This document shows, piece after piece, positions 1-9,266 of a stretch of 64,000 nt of DNA. The position numbers were made by a program, and so were the translations under genes. This stretch comes from CAWEHU01 sp963808965 (GTDB lineage: Bacteria; Pseudomonadota; Alphaproteobacteria; Acetobacterales; Acetobacteraceae): NCBI GenBank assembly GCA_963808965.1, contig CAWEHU010000015.1:1-64000 (forward strand), read 5' to 3'. Every line of letters begins with the position of its first letter. Position 1 is the first letter of the stretch. A model generated the notes under the pieces. It worked only from the letters and a program-made list of their open reading frames with translations, ran no database searches and was not told the DNA's origin.

Positions 1-44
1 TTTTAATCTTGGGGTCGTGGGTTCGAATCCCACCGGGCTCACCA
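1..44 (+). tRNA. tRNA-Lys (UUU), 3' part only
   Basis: The window opens inside the anticodon loop: TTTTAA fits the T33, UUU anticodon, A37, A38 of a lysine tRNA. The 3' anticodon stem TCTTG follows, then a variable loop, a perfect T arm (GTGGG/CCCAC around TTCGAAT), the acceptor strand CGGGCTC and an encoded ACCA end. The 5' half lies outside the window, so the lysine identity rests on the loop alone. Confidence 0.85.
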
Positions 45-68
45 ATGAAAAACGACCAAGCACAACTT

Positions 69-92
69 CCCCCTGCCCTTGCGGGCAGGGGG
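69..92. terminator. strong hairpin between tRNA-Lys and the DUF2382 gene
   Basis: A perfect 10-bp inverted repeat (CCCCCTGCCC and GGGCAGGGGG) encloses the four-base loop TTGC. It lies 25 bases after the tRNA CCA end and just past the stop of the minus-strand gene, so it could end both transcripts. Neither side has a clear T tract, so it is a hairpin with probable rather than proven terminator function. Confidence 0.55.
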
Positions 93-110
93 CCGGTGTA
101 GGAACTGGCG

Positions 111-1049
111 CTAGATTTTCGTGTCGGGAGGCGGTGCAACCTGGCCGCTTGTGCCAGTGCTCGTGGAAGATGCTGCCTGGCCACCGACTTTGTCGGTCCC
201 GTGATCGACTTCCACTTCTTCACGACGGACCGTATCGCGCACGGTCTCGACCCTTTCCGTGGCGTCTTTCTTGATGACCACCTCTTCCTTGACGCGAGCC
301 GTTTTGGCGACCACCGCTTCCTCGGCCGTCTCCGCAACTTCGATCGTCTTCTCAGTGAACGCATCCGGCGCAACCGTGGCGCTGCCGCTCACTGGCCGAC
401 GCTCGATCGAGACGGTCTCGTCGCGCAGTCTAACCTGCTCCTCCACGGGGCGCTCGACGACATAGCGTCGGATGCGGGCAGTCCCACGCTGCACCGTCCG
501 CTTGCCGATATCGAGCGTCTCCTCCGCAACCGGAATAACCTGTTCGGAGCCGGCGCTCATTGTGGTGCCGCCCGTCAGTCCGGGCCGGTGCCGGGTACTG
601 GTGCCGGCGGTGCCCAGCGCAGTGGCCGCGGTCTGACCGGAGGCGACAGCCGTTCCGGTGCCAGTGGTGGAATTTCCGGCAAGACCGTACTCGGAGGCGC
701 GCTGTTCCAAATCGGCGGGCGAGTGGGCATCCAGAACCGATATCACGCGGTCCGCCTCGTTCTCGTCTACGATGACGGTAACGACCGTCCCGCCGCTCTC
801 GACCGTGCGCTCATACAGCGAGCGGTCGTACGTCGACGATGACGTGCCCTCTTCCCCAAGCAGCCAGGCCCAGAAACCCCCTGTCTGGCCCGACGAATAG
901 GAAGCAGTCCCCGTCCCGCCGCTAGGGGCGAAGGACTTGTCGTAACGTTTGATGGAGTTCGACGGTATTCCAGCATTCTCCAGATCGCGGACGGCCGCGT
1001 CGGCATTGGCGGCCGTATCGAAGACGGCAACGATGGTCTCGCTAGGCAT
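111..1049 (-). CDS. DUF2382 (YsnF/AvaK-type) stress protein
   Basis: A 312-residue protein. Residues 1-60 resemble the small N-terminal domain found in general-stress proteins (start MPSETIVAVFDTAANADAAV). A Gly/Ser/Thr-rich linker covers about 100-170. Residues about 172-285 form the DUF2382 domain, rich in charged beta-strand repeats such as IPVAEETLDIGKR and VRLRDETVSIERRP. The family is linked to stress and desiccation tolerance in many bacteria, but its biochemistry is unknown. Its ATG shares one base with the stop of the upstream DUF2382 gene (TGATG), so the two are probably translationally coupled. No signal peptide is seen, so it is probably cytoplasmic. Confidence 0.85.
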   Translation of the reverse strand: MPSETIVAVFDTAANADAAVRDLENAGIPSNSIKRYDKSFAPSGGTGTASYSSGQTGGFWAWLLGEEGTSSSTYDRSLYERTVESGGTVVTVIVDENEADRVISVLDAHSPADLEQRASEYGLAGNSTTGTGTAVASGQTAATALGTAGTSTRHRPGLTGGTTMSAGSEQVIPVAEETLDIGKRTVQRGTARIRRYVVERPVEEQVRLRDETVSIERRPVSGSATVAPDAFTEKTIEVAETAEEAVVAKTARVKEEVVIKKDATERVETVRDTVRREEVEVDHGTDKVGGQAASSTSTGTSGQVAPPPDTKI

Positions 1050-1474
1050 CAGGGTTTCCTTTCACTTGCTTGCGCCTCCACTTGACGGAGGTCTTCGGTG
1101 GAACGGGTGATGGCCGCGTCCTGCTCGCGCAGGGTCACGGTCTCTTGGTGCCGGGTCGTGGTCGTCACGCGCCGAATCCGGACTTCCTCCTTCAAGAAGA
1201 GGCGCCGCTCGACGATCAACACCTCCTCTATGACGGGGATCACGGTCGTATCGCCTTCCTGACGTATCTCAGGAACTGCGTCGACGAGTTGACGGACGGG
1301 AACACGCTCGATCTCTGCCTGCTCGCTCGTCAGCAACTCGTCGATTTGTTCGTCCCGTGTCTTGGTGATGGTCGAGACCCTCACACGGCCGGTGACAACA
1401 CGCCGCCGGGTCACTTCCGCCTCTTCGGCGCTCAAGGGGATTGCGAGCTCTTCTGAATCAGAGCCGGGCGGCAT
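1049..1474 (-). CDS. short DUF2382 domain protein
   Basis: A 141-residue protein consisting of little more than one DUF2382 domain. It has the same alternating charged pattern as its neighbour, for example EGDTTVIPVIEEVLIVERR and VRIRRVTTTTRHQETVTLRE. It is the upstream gene of a two-gene unit and overlaps the next start by one base. The pair looks like a duplication followed by divergence, with only the downstream copy keeping the N-terminal domain and linker. Function is unknown beyond the family's link to stress. The start is the first ATG in frame and gives a sensible domain boundary. Confidence 0.8.
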   Translation of the reverse strand: MPPGSDSEELAIPLSAEEAEVTRRRVVTGRVRVSTITKTRDEQIDELLTSEQAEIERVPVRQLVDAVPEIRQEGDTTVIPVIEEVLIVERRLFLKEEVRIRRVTTTTRHQETVTLREQDAAITRSTEDLRQVEAQASERKP

Positions 1475-1797
1475 GACCGTTCCGCTTTAAGGGTTTGAGC
1501 CAGACTTGCCTCTGCTGGCCTGGGGACCGAACCGAGGAGGAAGGTCCGGGTTCCCTGTCGCCTTAAATAGATCGTTGAGGGGAGCTGTTCGAGGCTACCC
1601 GGCCACGCGGCTCCTGCCGTTTCGCCGGGCTGCTAAAGGGGCGAATAGTCGGGCGTAGCGCAGCAGCCAGCGCGCACCATCGAGCGGACGGCCGTAAGTG
1701 ACCGTGACACGTGTAGATCTTGGCCTTCCTCAACCGAAGTTGCCGGCCCAGCTCCTGAATTCTTTTTGTTCCGTCCTGGATCCAGCAGATGGCGTTT
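1475..1797. other. intergenic region, no convincing gene
   Basis: This 323-base stretch should hold the promoter of the minus-strand DUF2382 pair. An 83-codon minus-strand frame (1563-1814) has a composition unlike a protein and runs through the terminator of the neighbouring gene, so I do not call it. No RNA gene, repeat or clear promoter box was recognised. Confidence 0.5.
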
Positions 1798-1826
1798 GCA
1801 AAAAGAAACGGCACCCGAAGGTGCCG
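1798..1826 (-). terminator. rho-independent terminator of the PEP-CTERM gene
   Basis: On the minus strand a 7-bp stem (CGGCACC/GGTGCCG) with a four-base loop is followed directly by the T-rich run TTTCTTTTTGC. It lies about 24 bases past the stop of the minus-strand gene that ends at 1850. Stem plus U tract is the classical intrinsic-terminator form. Confidence 0.8.
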
Positions 1827-1849
1827 CCCAGGTGCCTCCTTAAATCAGA

Positions 1850-2560
1850 TCAAGCACGCTTGCGCCGGCGAACGAGCCCCAATGCTGCAAGACCGCCGCC
1901 TAACAGTGCGAGCGAAGCCGGCTCCGGTAGCGTCGGGATCGCACCCGCATAGACGAGCACATCGATCCCGTTACCGCCCGTGTCGGTGACATCACCGTTC
2001 GTGCTGAGACGGGAGAAAGTGGTCAGACCGGAGTTGTCGTCGAGCCAGAAGCTGATCGTGTATAAGCTTCCGGGAGTGGTTGCGATGGCCTGGGTAATCC
2101 CGTCGTACGCCTGAACCGCGCCATCACGATAGTAGAGAGTCCCGCTGCGTGGTCCCGGAGAGGAATTGCTAGAGACAACGCCGGCCGCGGCAGCCCCGAA
2201 TGCATTGAGGTAGGTCCAGCCCGCTGGCGCGTTCGCTCCCACGGGGCCTAGTTCGAAGCCTGAATTCACGACAAGGTTCGCGCCGCCACCGGTCGTAACG
2301 GACACGTCGTCTAGACCGAGGAAGGCGGGGTCCTCACGGAAGGAGAAGCTGACGTTGGTTGTCGTGTTCGTGGCCGTGAAGCTGGTCGTGTATTGCTGGT
2401 AGGTGTGCGGGACGGGCGTATCATTGAGGTCCAATATCGCGCCAGCAGGCGGCCCACAATTGGTCGGCGGGTTTCCCGGCGGGCAGGGGTTGGCATAGGC
2501 TTGGCTGGCGAACAATATCGTTATAGCAATCAATAGGCCGAGCTTGAGGCTATTCCTCAT
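1850..2560 (-). CDS. PEP-CTERM sorting domain protein
   Basis: A 236-residue exported protein. The chosen ATG (2560) gives MRNSLKLGLLIAITILFASQ, a good signal peptide, with GGAAAGGATC as ribosome site; the longer in-frame start would bury the signal sequence. The middle is Thr/Asn/Gly-rich with beta-sandwich character, including FSFREDPAFLGLDDVSV and LVVNSGFELGP, as in many PEP-CTERM proteins. The C-terminus is the tripartite sorting signal: PEP (LPEPASL), a hydrophobic stretch (ALLGGGLAALGL) and a basic tail (VRRRKRA). Such proteins are recognised by an exosortase and are often linked to exopolysaccharide. No exosortase gene is in this window. Confidence 0.9.
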   Translation of the reverse strand: MRNSLKLGLLIAITILFASQAYANPCPPGNPPTNCGPPAGAILDLNDTPVPHTYQQYTTSFTATNTTTNVSFSFREDPAFLGLDDVSVTTGGGANLVVNSGFELGPVGANAPAGWTYLNAFGAAAAGVVSSNSSPGPRSGTLYYRDGAVQAYDGITQAIATTPGSLYTISFWLDDNSGLTTFSRLSTNGDVTDTGGNGIDVLVYAGAIPTLPEPASLALLGGGLAALGLVRRRKRA

Positions 2561-2952
2561 TCGTTGATCCTTTCCATTCACTAGCCGCGGCAAATCGCCG
2601 GAGCCACTCCGCCCGTGGCGATAGACCATCTGATCGGGCAAGCAACCGCAATGCCACAGAGAAGAATGTCGGGCAACTTAAAGTTGAAAGCAGGACTGGC
2701 TCAGGCGAGTTGATTCGAGACCTGCAAGGCTTCGAACCGGTCCCTCTGACCCCAAATTCGAGGCGGAAACTCGGGATTGATTGAAAACGCTGCGAGCGGT
2801 CCCCTGTGGCGGAAGCATCTTCGGCCGGGTCGGCTACAAAAGACTGTAAAATCCTCCGACATCTGCGGCCACCCGCTTGCGGCGACTCCCAATGCGAGGA
2901 TATGCAGCGGCCATGCTCCAGAATTCCATAGTCGAGTTCAGGCCGGAACTTC
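2561..2952. other. intergenic region upstream of the PEP-CTERM gene
   Basis: This roughly 390-base stretch should contain the promoter of the minus-strand PEP-CTERM gene. The open frames crossing it have no recognisable protein character. No RNA gene, repeat or clear promoter box was identified. Confidence 0.4.
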
Positions 2953-3135
2953 GTGGCGCTCCGCAAGGCGGGGCGATCTGGACGCTCTCCGGTCTATCAC
3001 GCCGTCACCCCGTATTGCCGCATGGCACTTTGCGCGGACGAGCCTGGCGCCGGTTCGGGCTGGGCGGAGCCGCCCGCGCAGCGAGTCACTTGCCCGAACT
3101 GTCTGAGGCGGCTCACTCGTCTTTCGGGAAAGTAG
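2953..3135 (+). CDS. possible small zinc-ribbon-like protein
   Basis: A 60-codon frame starting with GTG. It encodes a compact pattern: a His and Cys in YHAVTPYCRMALCADEPG, then GSGWAEPP, then CPNCLRRL. The spaced C/H residues and final CxxC resemble small one-finger hypothetical proteins seen in alphaproteobacteria. There is no strong ribosome site and no close operon partner, and the first 10 codons may not be coding. I infer a real gene from the motif only. Confidence 0.35.
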   Translation: MALRKAGRSGRSPVYHAVTPYCRMALCADEPGAGSGWAEPPAQRVTCPNCLRRLTRLSGK

Positions 3136-3205
3136 GCCAACCCCTATACGCTCGTGTGTGGCCCCGCGCCGGTGAGCGCGGGCGTGGACCCTGATGGGGG
3201 TGGGC

Positions 3206-3326
3206 ATGAAAACGCCTGTGACTTCTGCTCTGGGCCTTGATGCTCCTCGGAATGGCCTCTTGTGCCGACAACCCGAAGGATCGCGGACCCTGGCACGAGT
3301 GGCTGCACGAGAAGGGCCTCGAGTGA
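3206..3326 (+). CDS. small lipoprotein, frame broken in the signal peptide
   Basis: From ATG at 3240 the frame reads MLLGMASC then ADNPKDRGPWHEWLHEKGLE and stops. GMASC is a plausible lipobox, giving a mature lipoprotein of about 21 residues that is unusually rich in His, Trp and Glu. The missing basic n-region, MKTPV, is encoded just upstream from ATG 3206 but in the neighbouring frame. Removing one base near 3221 gives MKTPVLLLWALMLLGMASC, a textbook lipoprotein signal. I infer a single small gene with a one-base insertion. Function is unknown. Confidence 0.5.
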
Positions 3327-3372
3327 CAGGAGGCTGGTTGCCTCTCTAGCTGATGTATGCCGGTCCGAGAGG

Positions 3373-4512
3373 ATGAACGCCGTGCCTTCGAGCCCGTCGG
3401 CCTCTGCGCGGGCTCCCGGCCGGGTACGCGATCTCCGCCTCGATGTCGCGCGGGGCTGGATGCAACTTACGATTTTCGCGAGCCACGCCAGCGGCTCGTG
3501 GATCGGCGCCTGGCTCATATTCGGCTCGTGGGGCCTGTCGGACAGCTCCGAGCAGTTCGTCCTCCTGTCAGGCTTTACTCTCGGCAGCGTCTTCGCCCGT
3601 CGGTCGGCCGCGCGGGGATGGCGAAGCGCGGCCCGCGACATGTGGATGCGAACGGCGCGGCTCTACCGCACGCATTTCACGGTCTTTCTGCTGTTCGCGT
3701 TGCTCGCGGTTTCCGCGGGCGCGTTCATGCCGGGCGAGGCGGAGCGCCTTGGCTGGTCGTTTCTACTCGACCACCCCCTCCAGGCGATCCCTGCCGCTCT
3801 CATAGGTCTTTACCAGCCGGCCCTTATGGGGATCCTGCCGATCTTCATGTGGTGCATGCTCGCTCTCCCGATGTTCGCGGCATTGCAGGGTAGGGCCGGG
3901 GACTGGGCGCTCTGCGTTCCGATCGGGCTCTACGCCTGTGTCCGGTTGTTCGGCCTGGCGGCGCCCAGCTTGGAACCCGGCGGCGGGATCGCCTTCAACC
4001 CCTTCGCGTGGCAGCTTCTCTTCCTGTTCGGGGCCTGGCTCGGCCGTCGCGCCCTGCTGCAAGGCACGGCGCTGCCTCGGTCCCACTGGTCCCTGGCGGT
4101 CGCGCTATCGATTCTCCTGACCGGGCTCGCGCTACGTCTCGGCTGGTATGGATGGCTCCCCTGGCCCGCGCCGGTTGCGGAAGGCGCGCTGACAATCGGC
4201 AAGGAGGACCTCGCGTTGCCACGATTATTGCACGCGCTGGCCCTGGCGTGGGTCGTCGCCGCCTTGGTGCCGCGGCACGCCCGCTGGATGGAAACCGTGA
4301 TCGGCCGGGCGCTCGCGGCAATGGGACGGCACAGCCTGCACGTCTTCTGTCTCGGGCTGTTCCTCTCCTGGGCCGCTTCCGCCGCCTTCCGGCTGTTGCC
4401 CGGACGATGGTGGCTTGACCCTTTGCTGATCGGCTCAGGAGCCATGCTGCTGGCTTTCGCCGCGCTGCGGACTGAACGCGCCCGTCAGGCCGCTCGATTG
4501 GCGATCGCGTGA
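3373..4512 (+). CDS. OpgC-like integral membrane acyltransferase
   Basis: A 379-residue polytopic membrane protein of the OpgC/acyltransferase-3 type. The N-terminus RDLRLDVARGWMQLTIFASH and the following SSEQFVLLSGFTLGSVFA match the OpgC family signature. About ten hydrophobic segments follow to the end. OpgC proteins succinylate osmoregulated periplasmic glucans; alphaproteobacterial members may modify other glycans. The ATG at 3373 is chosen because the family homology starts about 16 residues later. The ribosome site, GAGAGG, lies very close to it, so a downstream start is possible. The gene sits just ahead of two glucan-degrading enzymes. Confidence 0.8.
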   Translation: MNAVPSSPSASARAPGRVRDLRLDVARGWMQLTIFASHASGSWIGAWLIFGSWGLSDSSEQFVLLSGFTLGSVFARRSAARGWRSAARDMWMRTARLYRTHFTVFLLFALLAVSAGAFMPGEAERLGWSFLLDHPLQAIPAALIGLYQPALMGILPIFMWCMLALPMFAALQGRAGDWALCVPIGLYACVRLFGLAAPSLEPGGGIAFNPFAWQLLFLFGAWLGRRALLQGTALPRSHWSLAVALSILLTGLALRLGWYGWLPWPAPVAEGALTIGKEDLALPRLLHALALAWVVAALVPRHARWMETVIGRALAAMGRHSLHVFCLGLFLSWAASAAFRLLPGRWWLDPLLIGSGAMLLAFAALRTERARQAARLAIA

Positions 4513-4556
4513 GGGCCTAATCCCGGCGGCTCTCGTTACGTCTATCAGATAATCCT

Positions 4557-6591
4557 ATTGAGGATCGGGCTCGGTTCCGGGCATCGTTCCGGAAATCGTT
4601 TTCTGGAACGGATACGGCTCGATCACGGGAGGCGTTTCTGGCGGTCCCCGACCTCGATGCGGAATGGCTGGAAGCGGACGGGCTCGGCGGGTTCGCTTCC
4701 GGTACGGTCCGAGGTGTGCGCACCCGGCGCTATCACGCGCTCCTACTCGCGGCGACCAAGCCACCGGCGGCCCGGGTGGTGCTTGTCAACGGACTCGAGG
4801 CGTGGGTGGAGACGGGATCGGAGCGCCTCGCTCTCACGAGCCACTGTTACCAGCCGGACGTGATCCATCCGGACGGGTGGCGGCGTATCGCCGCGTTCCG
4901 CCGCACGCCTTGGCCGACCTGGAGCTTTGCCCTCCCAGGCGGCGCAATGCTGGAATATGAGGTGCTGGTCGCGCGCGATAGCTGCGACACGGTGCTGCGC
5001 TGGCGTGTGAGCGGCGCTCCCGGCAAGATGCGACTGTTCGCCCGGCCTTTGATGTCCGGTCGCGACTACCACGCCTTGCACCACGAAAACGCTGCGTTCG
5101 ACTTCGCGGCAAAAGTGCAGGGCGGGAACGTGGTCTGGCGACCGTACCGCGATTTGCCTGCTATCGCCGCGCTGAGCAATGGCGTCTACAAGTCGGCGCC
5201 GCTCTGGTATCGGGACTTCCTCTACACGGCGGAGCGGGACCGGGGGCTGGAGGATACGGAGGATCTCGCCTCGCCCGGTGTGTTCGCCTGGGATCTCGGG
5301 GCGGATGCAGCCGTCCTTGTGCTTAGGACCGGCGACGGTCTCAACCTGCGCGCCTCTGCGTACGCAGAGATGCTGACGAGAGCGGAGCGCGCGCGTCGAA
5401 CGTCCCTCGTCTCGCCTTTGGCGTCGGCTGCCGACAGCTACATCATCGATCGCGGACGCGGACGGACGATTCTAGCGGGGTTTCCTTGGTTCACCGACTG
5501 GGGCCGCGATACATTCATCGCGCTGCGCGGGCTCGCGCTCGCAACGGGACGGCACGCCGATGCGGAGCGTATTCTGGATGCCTGGGCGGGAACCGTCAGC
5601 CAAGGGATGTTGCCGAACCGCTTCCCCGATAGCGGCGACACGCCTGAATACAATTCGGTCGATGCCTCGCTCTGGTTCGTCGTCGCGGTCCACGAGTTCC
5701 TTCGCGATACCACCGCGGCGCGCTATCCGGTCGAGGAGGGCATTCGCGCCCGCCTGCGCGATGCCGTCGAGGCGATCCTACAAGGCTACGTCGCGGGAAC
5801 CCGCTACGCTATCGGCGTGGATGCGGACGGGCTGGTGCGCGCGGGTGTCGCCGGGCTGCAACTCACCTGGATGGACGCCAAGGTGGGCGATTGGGTGGTG
5901 ACGCCCCGCATCGGCAAGCCCGTGGAGGTTCAAGCGCTGTGGATCAACGCACTGCGCATTGGCGCCGAGTGGTCCTCCGCATTGGACGGCGCTGGAGCGG
6001 CAGGCGCGCGCCTCGTTCGCGCGCTTTGCGGACCCTGAGACCGGCGGCCTCGTCGACGTGATCGACGCCGATCACGTTCCCGGCGCGGTCGATCGCAGCA
6101 TCCGGCCGAACCAGATTTTCGCGGTGGGTGGGCTTCCATTCCCGCTGTTGGAAGGCGACGCGGCGCGCGGGGTCGTCGGGCTGGTCGAGCGCACCTTGCT
6201 GACGCCGATGGGGCTGCGCTCGCTCGCGCCCTCCGATCCGGCCTATGTCCCGCACTATCGCGGCGGGCAACGAGAGCGTGACGGCGGCTATCACCAGGGC
6301 ACGGTCTGGCCGTGGCTGGCCGGTCCGTTCGTGGAAGCGTGGCTGCGGGTGCAGGGCGACGACGACACGGCCCGGACCCGCGCGCGCGAACGCTTTCTCG
6401 CACCGCTGCTAGCCCATCTCGAGACAGCGGGGCTCGGTCATGTCTCAGAGGTCGCGGACGGCGATCCGCCCCATCTTCCTGGCGGCTGCCCCTTCCAGGC
6501 CTGGTCGCTCGGCGAATTGATACGGATCGAGAAACTGCTTGCGCCCGCGCCACAGGACCGCTCCGAGATCGCCTTCGGAGCCATTGCATGA
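4557..6591 (+). CDS. amylo-alpha-1,6-glucosidase (glycogen debranching type), frame broken
   Basis: The predicted protein removes alpha-1,6-linked glucose from glycogen-like polymers. The N-terminal domain contains EWLEADGLGGFASGTVRG and RTRRYHALLLA, the hallmark of the GDE N-terminal domain. The catalytic (alpha/alpha)6-barrel part has FPWFTDWGRDTFIALRGL, LPNRFPDSGDTPEYNSVDAS and, after the break, HQGTVWPWLAGPFVEA. The frame shifts by +1 near 5980-5990. Both halves are conserved, so this is one gene. The start is unresolved: homology begins near 4641, upstream of the first ordinary start in frame (GTG 4716), and the frame is open only from 4521; 4557 is an arbitrary estimate. It overlaps the next gene by 4 bases (ATGA). 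Confidence 0.8.
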
Positions 6592-9255
6592 CGATCCCGG
6601 AATCCGCCCCCGCGCCAAGCCTGCTCGACACCGAGGAAGGACGGCGGCTGCGCGAGGCCGCGGCCGATCCGGCCTGGCGCCGCTGGGGTCCATATCTCAG
6701 CGAACGGCAATGGGGGACCGTGCGGGAGGATTACAGCCCGCACGGAACCGCCTGGGACTATTTCCCGCACGATCACGCGCGAAGCCGCGCCTATCGGTGG
6801 GGCGAGGACGGGATCGCGGGGTTCGGTGACGATCAGCTCTACTGGTGCCTCGCGCTGGCTCTCTGGAACGGCCGTGATCCCATAGTGAAGGAACGCCTGT
6901 TTGGGCTTACCAATGCCGAGGGCAACCATGGCGAGGACGTCAAGGAACTCTATTACTATCTCGATGGTACGCCGACGCACTCCTACATGCGGATGCTGTA
7001 CAAGTATCCGCAGTCCGCGTTCCCTTACGCCCAGCTCGCCGAGGAGAACCGGCGGCGCGGCATGGGGGCACCGGAGTTCGAGCTGATCGATACCGGGGTT
7101 TTTGAGGACGATCGCTATTTCGACGTGACGGTCGAATATGCGAAGGCGTCCCCCAGTGACATCCTCATGCAAGTCACGGTCGAAAACCGGGGGTCCGAGC
7201 CGGCGCGAATTCATCTGCTTCCCACTCTTTGGGCGCGTAATATCTGGTCGTGGACGCCTGATGCACCGCGCCCGCTGCTTCGTGCGCTGCCGGACGGATC
7301 CGTCGACGCAATCCATCCGGCGATGCCGCACCTGCGGCTGCACATAGATCAGAGAGCCGAGCTGCTTTTCTGCGACAACGAGACCAATACACGACGGCTC
7401 TATGGCGCGAACCAGCCGGGGTACTTCAAGGACGCGATCAACGACTTCATCGTACATGGCGATCGCGAGGCGCTAAACCCCCTACACGAGGGTACGAAGT
7501 GCGCAGCCTGCTCGCGGCTCGACATTCCGGGCGGGAGCAGGGCCGTCATGCGGCTTCGGCTCCGACTCGCGGAAGAGGAGGCCCCGCCCTTCTCCGACTT
7601 CGATACCGTGTTCGCGGTGCGGCGCGACGAGGCTGACCAATTCTACGCGGTGCTGCAACAGGACATCGCCGATCCGGATTCCCGCCTAGTGCAACGCCAG
7701 GCGTTGGCAGGGATGCTTTGGTCCAAGCAATTCTACCACCTCGACGTGCGCCGATGGCTGAAGGGTGATCCGGCGCAACCGCCGCCACCATCGGAGCGCC
7801 TGCACGCGCGCAACCACGAGTGGTTTCATCTGAACAATGCCGACATCATCTCGATGCCGGACAAGTGGGAATATCCGTGGTACGCGGCATGGGATCTCGC
7901 TTTCCATTGCGTTAGCTTCTCGCTGATCGACCCGGAGTTCGCGAAGTCGCAACTCGTGCTGCTGGCCCGTGAGTGGTACATGCACCCGAACGGCCAGTTC
8001 CCCGCCTACGAATGGGCGTTCGGCGACGTAAACCCGCCGGTGCACGCCTGGGCGGCCTGGCGTGTCTACCAGAGGGACAAGGCGCTCACCGGGAAGGCCG
8101 ATCGCGTCTTCCTGGAACGCGTGTTTCACAAGCTGATGCTCAATTTCACCTGGTGGGTAAACCGCAAGGACGTGGAAGGCCGCAACATCTTTCAGGGCGG
8201 ATTTCTCGGGCTCGACAATATCGGCATCTTCGACCGTTCGTCCCCGCTGCCTACCGGCGGATATATCAACCAATCGGACGGCACGGCCTGGATGGCGATG
8301 TACACCCTGAATTTGCTGCGCATCGCCCTGGAGCTGGCGCTTGAGGATCGCGTGTACCAGGACATCGCGACCAAGTTCTTCGAGCACTTCCTCTACATCG
8401 CCGGAGCCATGGACAACATCGGCGGCGACGGCGTCGGACTCTGGGACGAGCAGGACCAGTTCTTCTACGACGTGTTGCGGCTGCCAACCGGCGAGAGTCT
8501 CCCACTGCGCGTCCGTTCGATGGTTGGACTGATTCCGCTGTTCGCGGTGGAAGTACTGGACCCAGGAACACGTACACCCTTCCCGGAATTTGCTCGGCGG
8601 CTGCGCTGGTTCCTCGACTACCGGCCGGATCTCGCGCGTCTGGTCTCGCGCTGGCACGAGCCGGGCGCAGGCGAACGCGGACTCTTGTCACTGTTGCGTG
8701 GTCATCGGATGAAGGGGTTGCTGCTACGGATGCTCGACGAGACCGAATTCCTGTCCGACTACGGAGTCCGCGCGATCTCGAAATACCACGAGGCACACCC
8801 CTACGCGCTGGAGCACGATGGACACCGATACGCGATTTCCTATGTGCCAGGTGAATTCGAACTCCGGCCTGTTCGGCGGAAACTCGAACTGGCGCGGTCC
8901 GGTGTGGATGCCGGTCAACTACATGCTGGTCGAATCGCTGTACGAGTTCCACCGCTACTACGGTGACGACTTTCGGGTCGAGTGCCCGACCGGCTCAGGG
9001 AAATATTTGAGCCTTCGTGAGATCGCGGAGGAACTGGGCAGGCGGCTTTCGCGCCTGTTCCTGCGCGGTCCGGATGGGCGGCGGCCGGTGTTCGGCGACA
9101 ACCCCATTCTCCAGGAAAATCCCGCGTTCCGGGACAATATCCTGTTCCACGAATACTTTCACGGCGACACCGGACGGGGCTGCGGCGCCTCGCATCAGAC
9201 CGGCTGGACGGGCCTGGTCGCGTTGCTGTTGCAGCCGCGCGCCGCTGCACCTTGA
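6588..9255 (+). CDS. GH63/MGH1-like glycoside hydrolase, frame broken near 8860
   Basis: An alpha-glucosidase-like protein of about 888 residues in the (alpha/alpha)6-barrel group of MGH1/GH63 enzymes. Landmarks are the N-terminal REDYSPHGTAWDYFPHDHAR, the mid-protein NHEWFHLNNADIISMPDKWE and WYAAWDLAFHC, GGFLGLDNIGIFDR, and LFGGNSNWRGPVWMPVNY near the end. The last 130 residues lie in the +1 frame. Removing one A at 8860/8861 gives PGEFDSGLFGGNS and also creates a GACTC site. The total length fits a single inserted base. It is coupled to the debranching enzyme by an ATGA overlap. Together they would strip branched glucans; the natural substrate (glycogen, trehalose-like or glucosylglycerate) cannot be read from sequence. 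Confidence 0.85.
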
Positions 9256-9266
9256 ATGGAAGCACC

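Noticed and set aside
1563..1814. 83-codon minus-strand frame
   Set aside because: It includes the intrinsic terminator of the PEP-CTERM gene and has no ribosome site or recognisable features.
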